Positions 13,422-22,220 of a stretch of DNA of 38,909 bases are shown in pieces. The stretch's first letter is position 1. Every line of letters begins with the position of its first letter. Under the pieces are notes generated by a model. That model ran no database searches. It was not told where the DNA came from and saw only the letters and a list, made by a program, of their open reading frames with translations. This stretch comes from a virus: positions 1-38,909 of the IMG/VR virus record IMGVR_UViG_3300035659_000050; one strand, given 5' to 3'. A program made the translations under genes and the position numbers.

Positions 13422-16379
13422 TCAAGCCACCTCCACGAATAGTCTAGGTGTCAAGGTGCCGGTGACCTTGATTCCCGCGTTTGAAGGGATGCTAATATCC
13501 TCGAGCCATTCTTCGTAAGCCTGTCCGGGGCTGGTCTTCGAGATGTCCTTCGAACTCCTGATGCCGAACTTGGTTATCCCGCCCTTGACTATGGCCGCAA
13601 CACCCGCAGGAGTTAAGGGGACAACAAGCCAACCATTGATTATACTGGGAGGCGATACCGTTACGTGGCCGTAATCGGTCGTATTGCCCCTCAGTGCCAG
13701 GTAATCGCCCTCCACTAGCGGAACATGGACACCTGTAGCAGGCACAAGTGTCAAATCCCATTCGTTGCCTTCTCCGATGAAGCCATCAACGCCGTAGATA
13801 TTAAAGGCTAGTTGGGCGCTCAAGACGGTATCCTCCACTAAAATGCTACTAGTGTTAATCTCGATGTATCCGCGAGCTATCGACCAGAGCCAGTTCATGC
13901 TTATCATGACGCTGGCCTGACCTACCGAAAGAGGGTCTTGGTCAGTGTAAGGAGCTGGGTCACTGGTAGTGGCGTCATGAGCGTCATCATAGGTGTCGTC
14001 TAATCCCGTCCTCCTTATGAGATAACCCGTATGAGGAATCACGGAGCAAATTCGATATTGGTTCACCTTCCAGAGTTGCCATTTCGTCATCCAGAGGTTC
14101 CGAGGGTCATCGATAATACTCCAGTTATGTTCGATACCCTCGATATGATATTCTTGGTCTAACATGGCCGGATTTCGCTCGCTGTTAAGTATGAGCTCAA
14201 TTCTCGTTGAGAGTTCAAATCCGAAGGCTTTAGGATAAAGGTCATCAGGGCTAGCGGCAGGCTTTATATTCAGCCAATTGCATCTGAGAAAAGAATCTGC
14301 GAACCGTAAAACGATTTGCAGAGCTTGGTCGAAAGCGTCCGCTTGGCTGTAAATCAAAGAGTCTTTCTTCGTAAGTATCCGTTCACCCTGATAGTATATA
14401 GCGTCAAGGTCTAGGATTGTTATCTCGGCAAAACCAGTACCGCTGATAGACGCGCCGTTGTAGATGAACGTGTCATCATCAACGAGTTCAGGCTCGACAT
14501 ATTTGCTATCAGTATCGTCATCCGTGAATACGGCCTGCACTTCATCGTACGGATAACTTTGCCGAGCTAAGCTGTCTTGATAAACGATTTTGCCGTTACC
14601 AGCTTGGAACAGAATTCCGTTTTCGGCTTCGGCTACCTTTTGGATATGCTCTAACGCGTTCGTGCCACCAGTTGGAGGTATATGTTCAATGACCATTACC
14701 TGGCCAACGCCAAGAGTGAAGTCGCGCAAATTGATAGGCCAACCTAAGTCGTCCAAAACAGCCCGGATTCTGTCACCGCTGAGTTGCGCCACAAATTTGT
14801 TAACGTAAGCGCCAGCGCTGACATGATAAGTATTGACCAAGTTATTCTGCATCGTGAGTGTATCGCCACTAATTGAGTCCACAGTATTGTACTCGCTATG
14901 TGCAGTATCGCCGATTTTGACCTCTTGGCTTGCATAAAACGTGGAGGCTCCTTCTACGACAACATCCTTCTGAGTAGTAGCTGCATCACTGAGAAGACTT
15001 CTTACGCGAAGGCTATAACGAGAGAAGGTTTTGAAGATGTCGACTGCTGCAATTTCCACGTACGGACTAAATCCACCGACGTCAAGCCAGCGATGCGGAA
15101 CGCTTTCCACCACGCCATACCATAGAGGATAGTAAGTGCCGTCCCAGTATCCTTGGAGACGAATCAAAGTTAACGGTTTGACATCAGGCGAGTAATCACC
15201 GCCCGTGTTGTTACGCCACCAGTTACCGTGTGAATTGTTCAAGACGAAGGAGGCTGTTCCCGCCTCAATCCTATCTAACTCATGCATTCTACCGCGCTTC
15301 GTATTTAGCCTTAACAGGTCGCCGCTAACATCTGTCCAGTCCGGAGATTCAGTGAAGATTGATTGCCCGAAGGCCAGTTCTAATACGAGCGCGTAATCTG
15401 TAGGCTCGCCTGTCGTGAATGTCATGTCATCGCCGTAATCTACGTCCATCGAGTTCTGGGCTATTGCGCGGTAGTGATATGTCGTGTTGAACTTCAGACC
15501 TGTTAAGACTTCCTGGAAATTGCCCTCACTAGAATCAGGCCAATTTTCGGTCACAGGGAGCCATGGAGTGGTTCTACCATAGGCAACCGTTTCGCCATAC
15601 TCGAACCGACGCGTGCATTCTAGTCCGCCGTCGATGGCAAGTCTTCCTCGGATAGTCGCACCGAAAGTACCGACGTTGATAGCGCTTCTGGTAACCACTG
15701 TTGGAGGAGACTCGTAATCCAGCTCAAGTATTGTCTGACGGTCGCTGTCGTTGCTTGCCCACGGATGAATGGACGCCCCTTCCGGTGGGCTAGGCTCGAC
15801 TCCGGTAGCGTCAAAGTTCGCTACGCGGAGCGACAGATTACCGTAAGTGGGTATCGGATTGAGATAAGCAATGCCGGAAGCGTTGAGCTCGAACACAACA
15901 TACAAAGCAGGGTCAAACGGCCCGCCGCCATATCCGCTCACTGCTATATCATCGTACTCAATGTCATCTGAAAACTTTGTGCCGCCAACATTGGCATAAT
16001 CAGCAGCAGCTATTATACCGGGCGTAGCGGGCGTAAGAGAATATACGTTAAATGTTGGAGTGTCATCGCCTGTCTCCTTACCCGCTATCATTACCTTTAA
16101 CCTTCCGCTTATTATAACGGCGTCAGGATGGAGTCCCGTTCCGTAGTGAGTTGCTCTCTTTACTCCCTTAACGAGCAAGAATCTCGATAGGATAACCCAT
16201 TCAGGTTCAAAATAGATTTGCACCGCTGGAAACCCAGGGAATACCAACATACCAGTTCCGGCTCCAATCCGGATGTTGTTCCAGGTCTCACCCGGTGGGT
16301 CGACAGCTCTATGGACTTGACCAGTAGCATAGCTTATAAAGAGACAGTGGTCAGTCCAGTCTTCTCTGGTAGTCCGCAC
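13422..16379 (-). CDS. tail tip/baseplate protein with fibronectin-type III domain, 985 aa
   Basis: A large structural protein directly downstream of the tape measure, the position of Dit/Tal-type tail-tip proteins. Residues about 225-325 (VVTRSAINVGTFGATIRGRL ... GLKFNTTYHYRAIAQNS) have the beta pattern and the GL...TTYHYRAIA motif of an FN3 domain. The rest is beta-rich with no recognised catalytic motif. GTG start overlapping the tape-measure stop (TAGTG). It likely carries the fibre attachment site. Confidence 0.78.
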   Translation of the reverse strand: MRTTREDWTDHCLFISYATGQVHRAVDPPGETWNNIRIGAGTGMLVFPGFPAVQIYFEPEWVILSRFLLVKGVKRATHYGTGLHPDAVIISGRLKVMIAGKETGDDTPTFNVYSLTPATPGIIAAADYANVGGTKFSDDIEYDDIAVSGYGGGPFDPALYVVFELNASGIAYLNPIPTYGNLSLRVANFDATGVEPSPPEGASIHPWASNDSDRQTILELDYESPPTVVTRSAINVGTFGATIRGRLAIDGGLECTRRFEYGETVAYGRTTPWLPVTENWPDSSEGNFQEVLTGLKFNTTYHYRAIAQNSMDVDYGDDMTFTTGEPTDYALVLELAFGQSIFTESPDWTDVSGDLLRLNTKRGRMHELDRIEAGTASFVLNNSHGNWWRNNTGGDYSPDVKPLTLIRLQGYWDGTYYPLWYGVVESVPHRWLDVGGFSPYVEIAAVDIFKTFSRYSLRVRSLLSDAATTQKDVVVEGASTFYASQEVKIGDTAHSEYNTVDSISGDTLTMQNNLVNTYHVSAGAYVNKFVAQLSGDRIRAVLDDLGWPINLRDFTLGVGQVMVIEHIPPTGGTNALEHIQKVAEAENGILFQAGNGKIVYQDSLARQSYPYDEVQAVFTDDDTDSKYVEPELVDDDTFIYNGASISGTGFAEITILDLDAIYYQGERILTKKDSLIYSQADAFDQALQIVLRFADSFLRCNWLNIKPAASPDDLYPKAFGFELSTRIELILNSERNPAMLDQEYHIEGIEHNWSIIDDPRNLWMTKWQLWKVNQYRICSVIPHTGYLIRRTGLDDTYDDAHDATTSDPAPYTDQDPLSVGQASVMISMNWLWSIARGYIEINTSSILVEDTVLSAQLAFNIYGVDGFIGEGNEWDLTLVPATGVHVPLVEGDYLALRGNTTDYGHVTVSPPSIINGWLVVPLTPAGVAAIVKGGITKFGIRSSKDISKTSPGQAYEEWLEDISIPSNAGIKVTGTLTPRLFVEVA

Positions 16380-16930
16380 TACTTCACCCCACTCGTATTG
16401 TAATTCCGTTGCTGTGTCAAAACGACCTGGCGCCGTACTGACTCCGCTAAATCTTTCTCTTTTATCACTGAGCCCTGAACGGTTACGTGGACGTTAGTTT
16501 GGCTAGCGCCCTTTTGGCTCCGCTCGTACATAGTCGCTCCAACCACAGCTCCAGCCACAGCCACCCCTACACCCAGCGTGACCCACCCGGCAGGGCCAGC
16601 AAGGGCTTGAGTTATCATCTGCATGATTTGTAGCTTCTTCAAGGCATCAACCATTTTCGCGATGGCCGAAATGAACTGGATGGACGAGCCCACGGCCGCG
16701 GCAATTCCGCCAACCATCATAAACATGTGCCCGACTGATTGAGCCAACGGGCTGTTCGACTTCTCCAAGGCGATGCCCAGACCCAGCAATGTGGCCCCCA
16801 GGTAGGTAACGCCCATGGCCAATTCTCGAATGGCCATTCGATTAGTCGACAGCGTGGCGCCAAAGCTCTTCATTTTGGGCGTTGCTTGGTCTTCCATTGT
16901 GAGCAGGATACCTAACGTCGCTTCGTTCAT
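16379..16930 (-). CDS. short tape-measure-like protein, 183 aa
   Basis: The N-terminus (ILLTMEDQATPKMKSFGATLS) is the motif of tape measure proteins (a DxASPxLK-type start), followed by three hydrophobic helices (about 37-53, 66-90, 108-133) and a basic C-terminus. It follows the G/GT frameshift pair and precedes the tail-tip gene, exactly where a tape measure belongs. At 183 residues it is far below the usual 600 or more. By the classic rule of about 0.15 nm per residue it would set a tail near 27 nm. A fragment of a split gene is not evident, as no other frame continues it. Confidence 0.68.
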   Translation of the reverse strand: MNEATLGILLTMEDQATPKMKSFGATLSTNRMAIRELAMGVTYLGATLLGLGIALEKSNSPLAQSVGHMFMMVGGIAAAVGSSIQFISAIAKMVDALKKLQIMQMITQALAGPAGWVTLGVGVAVAGAVVGATMYERSQKGASQTNVHVTVQGSVIKEKDLAESVRRQVVLTQQRNYNTSGVK

Positions 16931-17501
16931 AATCTCAACTCGCCTCCGTTGTCGATAACGTTCTTAACGCCAACGAAAAGCAAATAATTCTCGATGCGAC
17001 TGTCGGGTTGCCCATCCAACACTTCTGGGCTCCAACCCGTAGCGTAAAGCAACATGCTGTCTTGCATCTCCAAAGGCAGGGACTCTCCTTTCAGGATAGC
17101 CCTGAAGGTTCGCTCCGCTAACTCCCTCCTGGCTTCCCGAGAAAAGGGGCTGGCTTATACAGCTCATTCAACTCCTTCTTCAAAGCCTCATACTTGCTAG
17201 AGGGCATATTGTTGCTCGTGATGGTTTCGGAGGTTACTGCACCGAATGACCATTCCGTCACCTGATTGAGAACGAATATTTCGGCAACCTCGTCTTCGTC
17301 GACAGAAGCCATGTCAATCTCATAATCGTTAAGTAGCGCTGCTCTTCCGGCCTGAACGTCTGACAGCAGCACCGCCTTACCCATTGGCTTCATGAATCGG
17401 CGATAATACTGCTGAACTTGGCGACTTGTTCGATGCAACAGCTCCTTAATTGCCACAGCATAATCGCCATCACCAAGCTCAATTCTCTTAGTTTCCAGCA
17501 T
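16927..17501 (-). CDS. tail assembly chaperone GT fusion by -1 frameshift, 191 aa
   Basis: The first 120 codons are those of the G-like protein. At the slippery heptamer CCCTTTT (17148-17142) a -1 shift moves reading to a frame that stays open to a TGA overlapping the tape-measure ATG (ATGA). The extension, 71 residues starting SREARRELAERTFRAIL, is helical and acidic/basic as in phage T extensions. Only a small share of ribosomes should make it. The arrangement is the lambda G/GT system between tail tube and tape measure. Confidence 0.78.
17118..17501 (-). CDS. tail assembly chaperone G-like, 127 aa
   Basis: A small, charged helical protein (MLETKRIELGDGDYAVAIKE start, ending KYEALKKELNELYKPAPFLG) between the tail tube and the tape measure. 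GGGAGG lies 5 nt before the ATG at 17501. A longer in-frame reading from 17618 would overlap the tube gene in an unlikely Arg/Trp-rich stretch. The last 8 codons follow the frameshift site. Confidence 0.78.
   Translation of the reverse strand: MLETKRIELGDGDYAVAIKELLHRTSRQVQQYYRRFMKPMGKAVLLSDVQAGRAALLNDYEIDMASVDEDEVAEIFVLNQVTEWSFGAVTSETITSNNMPSSKYEALKKELNELYKPAPFLGKPGGS
17142..17148 (-). promoter_or_regulatory. -1 programmed frameshift site
   Basis: C CCT TTT in the zero frame (minus strand), a canonical X XXY YYZ slippery heptamer. After slippage both tRNAs re-pair perfectly at CCC and TTT. The -1 frame is closed by a TAA 10 nt upstream and is open downstream for 71 codons. Confidence 0.8.
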
Positions 17502-17512
17502 ACCAGCCTCCC

Positions 17513-17968
17513 TTAAGACGCCGTGCCAAAGCCAACGCCGTTGTCGACATCGAACTCGGCTCGGATTCTTACAGCGTTCCCAACGCGGCCCATGAAACGG
17601 AAGACGGGGCAACGGCAATCCCCATATAACTTTGTATTGCCTGATGTGGCTCCAGCAGGATAATACTCAAAGGCTACCTTCGTCTTTGCGGCATGTACCG
17701 CGCCGACGACTGTCTGAGTGCCTTTGGTAGTTAACTGATTCCAGATGAAGTCGATGGTAAACTTGCTGTCATCAATTGACGGGTTGTATCGCAAGCCGCT
17801 GGAACCATACGTCGTAATGTCCACGTCACGCCATGACGAAGGAAACTCAACGCCCGCATCCGCAATGTCTTCGGAAATGTCTTGAGGACTCGTGGGCGAG
17901 CCAACAGTACCTAACTTGAAGATGCTTACCTTGGAATCAAAGGCCAAACTCGTTACATCTGCTGCCAT
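17513..17968 (-). CDS. major tail (tube) protein, 151 aa
   Basis: A beta-rich protein of typical tube length, with DSKFTIDFIWNQLTTKGTQTVV and EYYPAGATSGNTKLYGDCRC strands followed by VRIRAEFDVDNGV. Position directly upstream of the G/GT pair fits the siphophage tail tube. AGGAGG precedes the ATG. Confidence 0.78.
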   Translation of the reverse strand: MAADVTSLAFDSKVSIFKLGTVGSPTSPQDISEDIADAGVEFPSSWRDVDITTYGSSGLRYNPSIDDSKFTIDFIWNQLTTKGTQTVVGAVHAAKTKVAFEYYPAGATSGNTKLYGDCRCPVFRFMGRVGNAVRIRAEFDVDNGVGFGTAS

Positions 17969-17978
17969 GTCAAACCTC

Positions 17979-18362
17979 CTAGTAAACTACTATGTCAAAC
18001 CGGACTCCTATGTATTGGTCAAGGACAGTCTGAGCGTAATCCCGCCACCCTATCACCCGGGCATAGTTGGCCTGCCCAGCGTAATTCGCCTTCTCAATCG
18101 CGTCCCTCAATTGCGCCGACTCGAGGTAGGCGTCCAGCGTGTCCTGCGCCTCCTCGAGAGACAGGCCAGCTGGTAAAACGATGGTCAATTCGTACCGATT
18201 GCGGGTGCTAGACCTGGGCAGATTCATGTCCCAATCGCCTGAAACTGGTCTCAGTATAGCCAACGGCGGCTGTATTACATCTGGAACAGTCGCGTGGCAT
18301 TCCAAACCAGTAACCGCCTTCACTGCCGCGGCTATAACAGAACGAACTCCTGATACTGTCAT
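17979..18362 (-). CDS. tail terminator-like protein, 127 aa
   Basis: Matches by size and location a tail terminator/completion protein (between connector/gp10-like and tube genes). MTVSGVRSVIAAAVKAVTG start, then a DWDMNLPRSSTRNRYELTIVL strand and a LDAYLE helix. The tnpB element lies directly upstream of its ATG, so its native leader has been disrupted, and no strong ribosome site is visible. Confidence 0.62.
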   Translation of the reverse strand: MTVSGVRSVIAAAVKAVTGLECHATVPDVIQPPLAILRPVSGDWDMNLPRSSTRNRYELTIVLPAGLSLEEAQDTLDAYLESAQLRDAIEKANYAGQANYARVIGWRDYAQTVLDQYIGVRFDIVVY

Positions 18363-18428
18363 AATCGTTGGCGCAGGAGACTGTCTCCTTCAGGTGACAG
18401 AGGAATGCGCCCCTCCTCTATTAAATAC

Positions 18429-18457
18429 TTGATTTGCAGAACTATATAGTCTACAAT
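18429..18457 (+). promoter_or_regulatory. tnpB promoter (leaderless type)
   Basis: -35 TTGATT (18429-18434), 17-nt spacer, -10 TACAAT (18452-18457), then six bases and the GTG start at 18464. Confidence 0.72.
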
Positions 18458-18463
18458 ATAGGT

Positions 18464-19552
18464 GTGAAGCAAACCCTGATGATTAAACTCTCCCCTAGCC
18501 AGGAGCAACATCAAGCTCTGCTTGAGACTATGGAACGATTTAACGAAGCCTGTAACTACGCTTCGGGTAAGGCTTTTGAGACCTGTACCTATGGGCAGTA
18601 TTACCTTCACCATATGGTTTACGGCTATCTTCGCGAGCATTATAAACTCTCGGCGCAGATGGCGGTAAGAGCGATTGCCCAAGTCTCGGAGAGCTATAAA
18701 GCCGATAGGAAATATCAACACTCTTTCAAGCCACACTCGGCAATGGTCTATGACCAGCGCATCCTTTCGTGGAAGGGATTGGACAAGGTTTCTATCCTGA
18801 CTTTGGCTGGCAGACAGATTATTCCCACACGTATCGGTGATTATCAAGAGGCTCGGCTTGACCGTAAGGTTAGACAGTCCGATTTGATTCTCCGTGATAG
18901 TATCTTCTATCTGGCTGTTGTGGTAGATGCTCCTGAACCGACTCCCGATGACCCAAACGGATATTTGGGGGTTGACCTCGGTATTGTGAATATTGCCGTT
19001 GATTCCGATGGCAAAACGTATTCTGGCAATCAGGTTAACGGTCTCAGAAAGCGTCAAGCCAAGCTGAGAGGTAAACTTCAAGCCAAAGGAACGAAGGCAA
19101 CCAAGCGACTTCTCGTAAAGCGTTCTCGTAAAGAAAGACGCTTTGCTACCAATATCAATCACACTATCGCCAAGAGCATTGTTGCAAAGGCTAAAGGCAC
19201 TGGCAGGGGTATCGCTCTGGAAGATTTGAGAGGTATCCGTGACAGAATCACGGTTCGGCACAGCCAGAGGAGACAACATCACTCTTGGGCATTCAGACAG
19301 TTGCGCAACTTTATCGAATACAAAGCAATATTGGCGGGAGTCGTAGTCAAACTCGTTGACCCTCGGAATACTTCCCGTACCTGCCCTGTCTGCGGTTGTA
19401 TTGATAAACGTAATCGTCCTTCTCAAGCTATCTTCTCCTGCGTATTTTGCGGTTTCTCCTCACCCGCTGATACCGTCGCTGCGGGAAATATTTCCCGTAG
19501 GGTTGCTGTAAACCAGCCGTACTTCTCGTCCTCCCTCGTCGGGGTTGGGTAG
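18464..19552 (+). CDS. tnpB: TnpB, RNA-guided endonuclease of IS200/IS605 type, 362 aa
   Basis: TnpB is an ancestor of Cas12 that cuts DNA with a guide from the element's right end (omega RNA). The RuvC triad is complete: D171 in YLGVDLGI, E253 in IALEDLRG and D336 in SPADTVAAGN. The zinc ribbon is CPVC...CVFC (residues 307-329). The N-terminus KQTLMIKLSPSQEQ is the family start. GTG at 18464 is preferred over an ATG ten codons earlier because it matches the family and lies 6 nt after a -10 box. It is one of only two convincing plus-strand genes. Confidence 0.93.
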   Translation: MKQTLMIKLSPSQEQHQALLETMERFNEACNYASGKAFETCTYGQYYLHHMVYGYLREHYKLSAQMAVRAIAQVSESYKADRKYQHSFKPHSAMVYDQRILSWKGLDKVSILTLAGRQIIPTRIGDYQEARLDRKVRQSDLILRDSIFYLAVVVDAPEPTPDDPNGYLGVDLGIVNIAVDSDGKTYSGNQVNGLRKRQAKLRGKLQAKGTKATKRLLVKRSRKERRFATNINHTIAKSIVAKAKGTGRGIALEDLRGIRDRITVRHSQRRQHHSWAFRQLRNFIEYKAILAGVVVKLVDPRNTSRTCPVCGCIDKRNRPSQAIFSCVFCGFSSPADTVAAGNISRRVAVNQPYFSSSLVGVG

Positions 19553-19583
19553 GGAAAAGCTGTCTGCTTTAGCTGACAGTGGT
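19440..19583 (+). ncRNA. possible omega (guide) RNA of the TnpB element
   Basis: In IS605-type elements the guide RNA scaffold overlaps the tnpB 3' end and ends at the right tip. Here the region holds a short CCTC-rich/GGGG dyad (about 19528-19553) and the terminal hairpin 19560-19579. The guide would be the flanking phage sequence just past the right end. Inferred from element type. Confidence 0.4.
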
Positions 19584-20096
19584 TTACGTCATCCAATCCC
19601 TTTCAATGTCTTTGGCGAACTGGCCAAACACGCCCTCCATTTCACCAGACGACTTGACTTGGTCTAGAGCCGGAGCCAAGAAAGGATAAGCTGGCGCAGT
19701 AGGATTGACCAATCTCACACCTAGTCCTCGAGACACCTCGTATCGCCCCTTAAGCCCCCCTGTCGCAATTCGTCTCATCGCGTAAATAGGCACAAATCTG
19801 CCTACCTGTTGTCTATGCCCAAACTCAACGTGCGGCGCATATGCCACGTTAGTTCCTACAACAGCTTCTTTCACTGGAGGTCCTGGCCCTAACAGGATAC
19901 TAATACTAGCTCGCAATCGCCCAGTTTGAACCATCGGACCAGGACGGCACGTCGCATTCACCTTAGCTTGCCTTTCAACTAGCAAACCGACGCGCGACAG
20001 CAAGTCACCGCTCGAGAGTCGCGTAGCAATGATTTCGAGATTACGCTGTATCTTTTCAACATCAGGGACTGAAAGCTCGACTCTAATATCCGGCAT
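19584..20096 (-). CDS. HK97 gp10-like minor structural protein, 170 aa
   Basis: The pattern MVQTGRLRASISI followed by VGTNVAYAPHVEFGH is the signature of the HK97 gp10/minor capsid-tail joining family. ATG at 20096 (TAATG overlap with the connector stop, GGAGG 8 nt upstream). The stop codon lies immediately next to the right end of the TnpB element, so the final residues may have been altered by the insertion. Confidence 0.83.
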   Translation of the reverse strand: MPDIRVELSVPDVEKIQRNLEIIATRLSSGDLLSRVGLLVERQAKVNATCRPGPMVQTGRLRASISILLGPGPPVKEAVVGTNVAYAPHVEFGHRQQVGRFVPIYAMRRIATGGLKGRYEVSRGLGVRLVNPTAPAYPFLAPALDQVKSSGEMEGVFGQFAKDIERDWMT

Positions 20097-20965
20097 TACA
20101 TGCTCCTCCACATCCGGTACCGTCTGTAACGGCTAATCTCCCGATGATAGCTTGGGTCAAGGTCTTTGAACACTTCCACTGTGCCAAGAATGACGTTCTC
20201 GATTCGATTCGCATAGGCCGATTGACGACGCCTCCATTCTCTGGCTGCTTGAATCAACGTGGCATGCGAGATAGCTTCCGGAAAGCGGTATACGTATATG
20301 GCAGTGTCCTTCACGTGCGAGGCTGCTGTAGTCCCATTCACACCCCGGCTGACTGTAGCCGTTTTAGTTCCAGTATCAAAAGCTGAAACGAACATCTGCT
20401 CGGATTCAACACGGAGTGTCATACCAATAGCAATCAGAGATGCTGACGTTAACTTGAGCGTCGTCTGGGAGATTGTCATTGGGTTATCATCGACTTTGTC
20501 CCCAGAATTCTCGTACGGGCTACCTGGATAGTCGTTACCATAGCCAAAAACGCCCGTTATCCTGACTGCTTTTCGGATACTCTCACCCCATACCGGGTAA
20601 CTGCCGCTCGGATTGGCCTCTAGACAAATATACGGCAGTTTATTGACTGTTAATTCGTCGTCCAGAAGCATCGCGTCTGGCGGTGTCTTAGTCAGGTCAA
20701 GAGTTACGTAAGTTCCGCTACCATCAAGGTCAACTGCTATGGCTGAATAACTTTGCAGGTCGTCAATGGGAAGGTGAAGAGTAGACATGTTCTTACCTGT
20801 CGCAAAGTAACGCGTTCCTTCCCACGAGTAGAAATGACGAGCCGTGTCCCGGTCTACATCACGGCTCGCCTCCGTAACCATTCGAAGATAGTCGGCCTCG
20901 TAGCTACTACCACTTTTCAGTTCGAAGAAGCTCTTGAATTCGGTTATATCTGCGTAGCAGTTCAT
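20096..20965 (-). CDS. head-tail connector protein, 289 aa
   Basis: Starts with MNCYADITEFKSFFEL and a helical EADYLRMVTEASRDVDR segment, the form of phage gp6-like connector (adaptor) proteins. The middle part carries beta modules, including a repeated TVSRGVNGTTAASH motif common in phage structural proteins. It has an unusually long insert relative to small gp6 proteins. ATGA overlap with the preceding gene. Placement between capsid and gp10-like protein fits. Confidence 0.78.
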   Translation of the reverse strand: MNCYADITEFKSFFELKSGSSYEADYLRMVTEASRDVDRDTARHFYSWEGTRYFATGKNMSTLHLPIDDLQSYSAIAVDLDGSGTYVTLDLTKTPPDAMLLDDELTVNKLPYICLEANPSGSYPVWGESIRKAVRITGVFGYGNDYPGSPYENSGDKVDDNPMTISQTTLKLTSASLIAIGMTLRVESEQMFVSAFDTGTKTATVSRGVNGTTAASHVKDTAIYVYRFPEAISHATLIQAAREWRRRQSAYANRIENVILGTVEVFKDLDPSYHREISRYRRYRMWRSM

Positions 20966-21312
20966 GTTTTCGCTTCAACCTTCGTCTCCACGAACTTCTC
21001 GTAGAGACTATAGTGTTCCATTGTAAGCACTTCATCTCTGTCGAGCTGCCTAAACACGTTGGCTATCTTTTTCTTCAAACCAGGACTAATCTCCACATCT
21101 TTTTCTTGAGGCAAGGGACGGCCGTCGTCGTCTTCGGTTCGCCACTCAATACGACGGCCATCCTCCGCCAAGTGTATCTTAAACGCTTCCTCTTCCTCGG
21201 GCGTGAAGAGGGACTCCACTAGTATTCGAGCCTCCCTTATATGGCCGAAATTGCCCTGAATCTGAGGCATGATGTTCCTCAGCAAGAGCCTATCGAAAAC
21301 GTTCAGCATCAT
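20962..21312 (-). CDS. hypothetical head-region protein, 116 aa
   Basis: Not recognised. Mostly helical and charged (LFTPEEEEAFKIHLAEDGRRIEW). The ATG at 21312 has GGAGG 8 nt upstream; a longer reading would overlap the preceding gene. It lies between the capsid decoration gene and the connector, so it may be a small head-completion protein. Confidence 0.65.
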   Translation of the reverse strand: MMLNVFDRLLLRNIMPQIQGNFGHIREARILVESLFTPEEEEAFKIHLAEDGRRIEWRTEDDDGRPLPQEKDVEISPGLKKKIANVFRQLDRDEVLTMEHYSLYEKFVETKVEAKT

Positions 21313-21331
21313 GGCAGTTGCCTCCTTCGTT

Positions 21332-22195
21332 CTAGCTCCATTCACCGAATATTGGTATCCTGCCTGGAGTGCCAGCTAAACTAACCAGCAAATAGCCAAG
21401 CGTATTGCCTAGGCTAGCCACCGCAGTAACCTTCGCGGTGTACGGCGGTTTGGAAGCCGAAGCCAAGTAGAGGAAGTTGGTAAAGCCCGTGCCGGATTGC
21501 GTAATGTTAATGGCGTTGTTTACAAGGCCAGCCATGTTCCACAGGCACAGCCCGGTCGACTCCTCTGCGTTCGAAGTCCCGCCGTTGTCGCAGAAGATTT
21601 GAACGCCTCGCCAAACGCTACCAGCGGCATGCGGCGTCTTGCTGCTATCAGCATGGTAGCCAAAGTTGCCACCGATACCCGTGCGAACCTCACTGCTATC
21701 AGTTTCGTAGAACCAGCCCTCAACGCCAATGAACGAGACTTCGGCAGTCGCTATACCAGCTCCCGCCTTCTTGGCAATAAACTGGGCGCCGTACATCACT
21801 CCTCTGGTAACGGCGACACCAGTACTGCGGACAATAGACTTCATGCCAATCACGCCATGGCCTGTATCCATGAAGTCTATATCCGCATCAATCACGGAGT
21901 GGATGCCTTCAAAGCCTCCGGACGCTCCAGTGAACACACCAGCGATTTTAATGGCTGCGGAACCGCGACCGCCAGAGTAAGTCATGAGGCTGTTTATGTA
22001 TCGGCTGTTCGTTTTGAAGTTTAAGGACAGGATGTTCTTCTCGTTCAAGCCGTCCGAGGGATTGCCGGAAAGGAACAAGTCCATGCCGTAGTTATCTTCA
22101 CCGAAATGGACTTTGGCACCGTTGCCCACTGCCCTTTCAGAAAAGATTAGATTCCCGCTTGCACCCTTGATTACCACCTTTTGTGAAGAACCCAC
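21332..22195 (-). CDS. capsid decoration or head-fibre-like protein, 287 aa
   Basis: Gly/Ser/Ala-rich, beta-structured protein directly downstream of the major capsid gene. MGSSQKVVIKGASGNLIFSE start; it ends LLVSLAGTPGRIPIFGEWS, a closing typical of virion surface proteins. The GTG start has AGGAGG 8 nt upstream. Decoration is inferred from position and composition. Confidence 0.6.
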   Translation of the reverse strand: MGSSQKVVIKGASGNLIFSERAVGNGAKVHFGEDNYGMDLFLSGNPSDGLNEKNILSLNFKTNSRYINSLMTYSGGRGSAAIKIAGVFTGASGGFEGIHSVIDADIDFMDTGHGVIGMKSIVRSTGVAVTRGVMYGAQFIAKKAGAGIATAEVSFIGVEGWFYETDSSEVRTGIGGNFGYHADSSKTPHAAGSVWRGVQIFCDNGGTSNAEESTGLCLWNMAGLVNNAINITQSGTGFTNFLYLASASKPPYTAKVTAVASLGNTLGYLLVSLAGTPGRIPIFGEWS

Positions 22196-22220
22196 GTTAG
22201 TTTCCTCCTACAACTCAACA

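Larger units (their letters stand above)
18370..19583 (+). mobile_element. IS200/IS605-type tnpB-only element (approximate ends)
   Basis: Encodes TnpB without TnpA. Subterminal hairpins of the same plan mark both ends: left 18381-18400, right 19560-19579. Each is CTGTC, an unpaired T, a 2-bp stem, a 4-nt loop, 2 bp, an unpaired T, GACAG. The element separates two tail genes that face the other way, and its right end supplies or abuts the stop of the gp10-like gene. Exact tips and target site cannot be fixed without an empty-site homologue. Confidence 0.72.

Noticed and set aside
16964-17167. A 67-residue third frame over the G/GT overlap
   Set aside because: The -1 frame (16927-17142) has the slippery site and the correct ATGA coupling; this one has neither and a random composition.
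17502-17618. Longer start for the G-like chaperone
   Set aside because: The added residues are Arg/Trp/Pro-rich and overlap the tube gene; a proper ribosome site exists only at 17501.
18359-19426. A 355-residue open frame on the minus strand opposite tnpB
   Set aside because: It has no recognisable domain, is Ser/Arg-rich without structure and lies in a shadow register of a clearly real gene; unlike the intein case no family motif appears.
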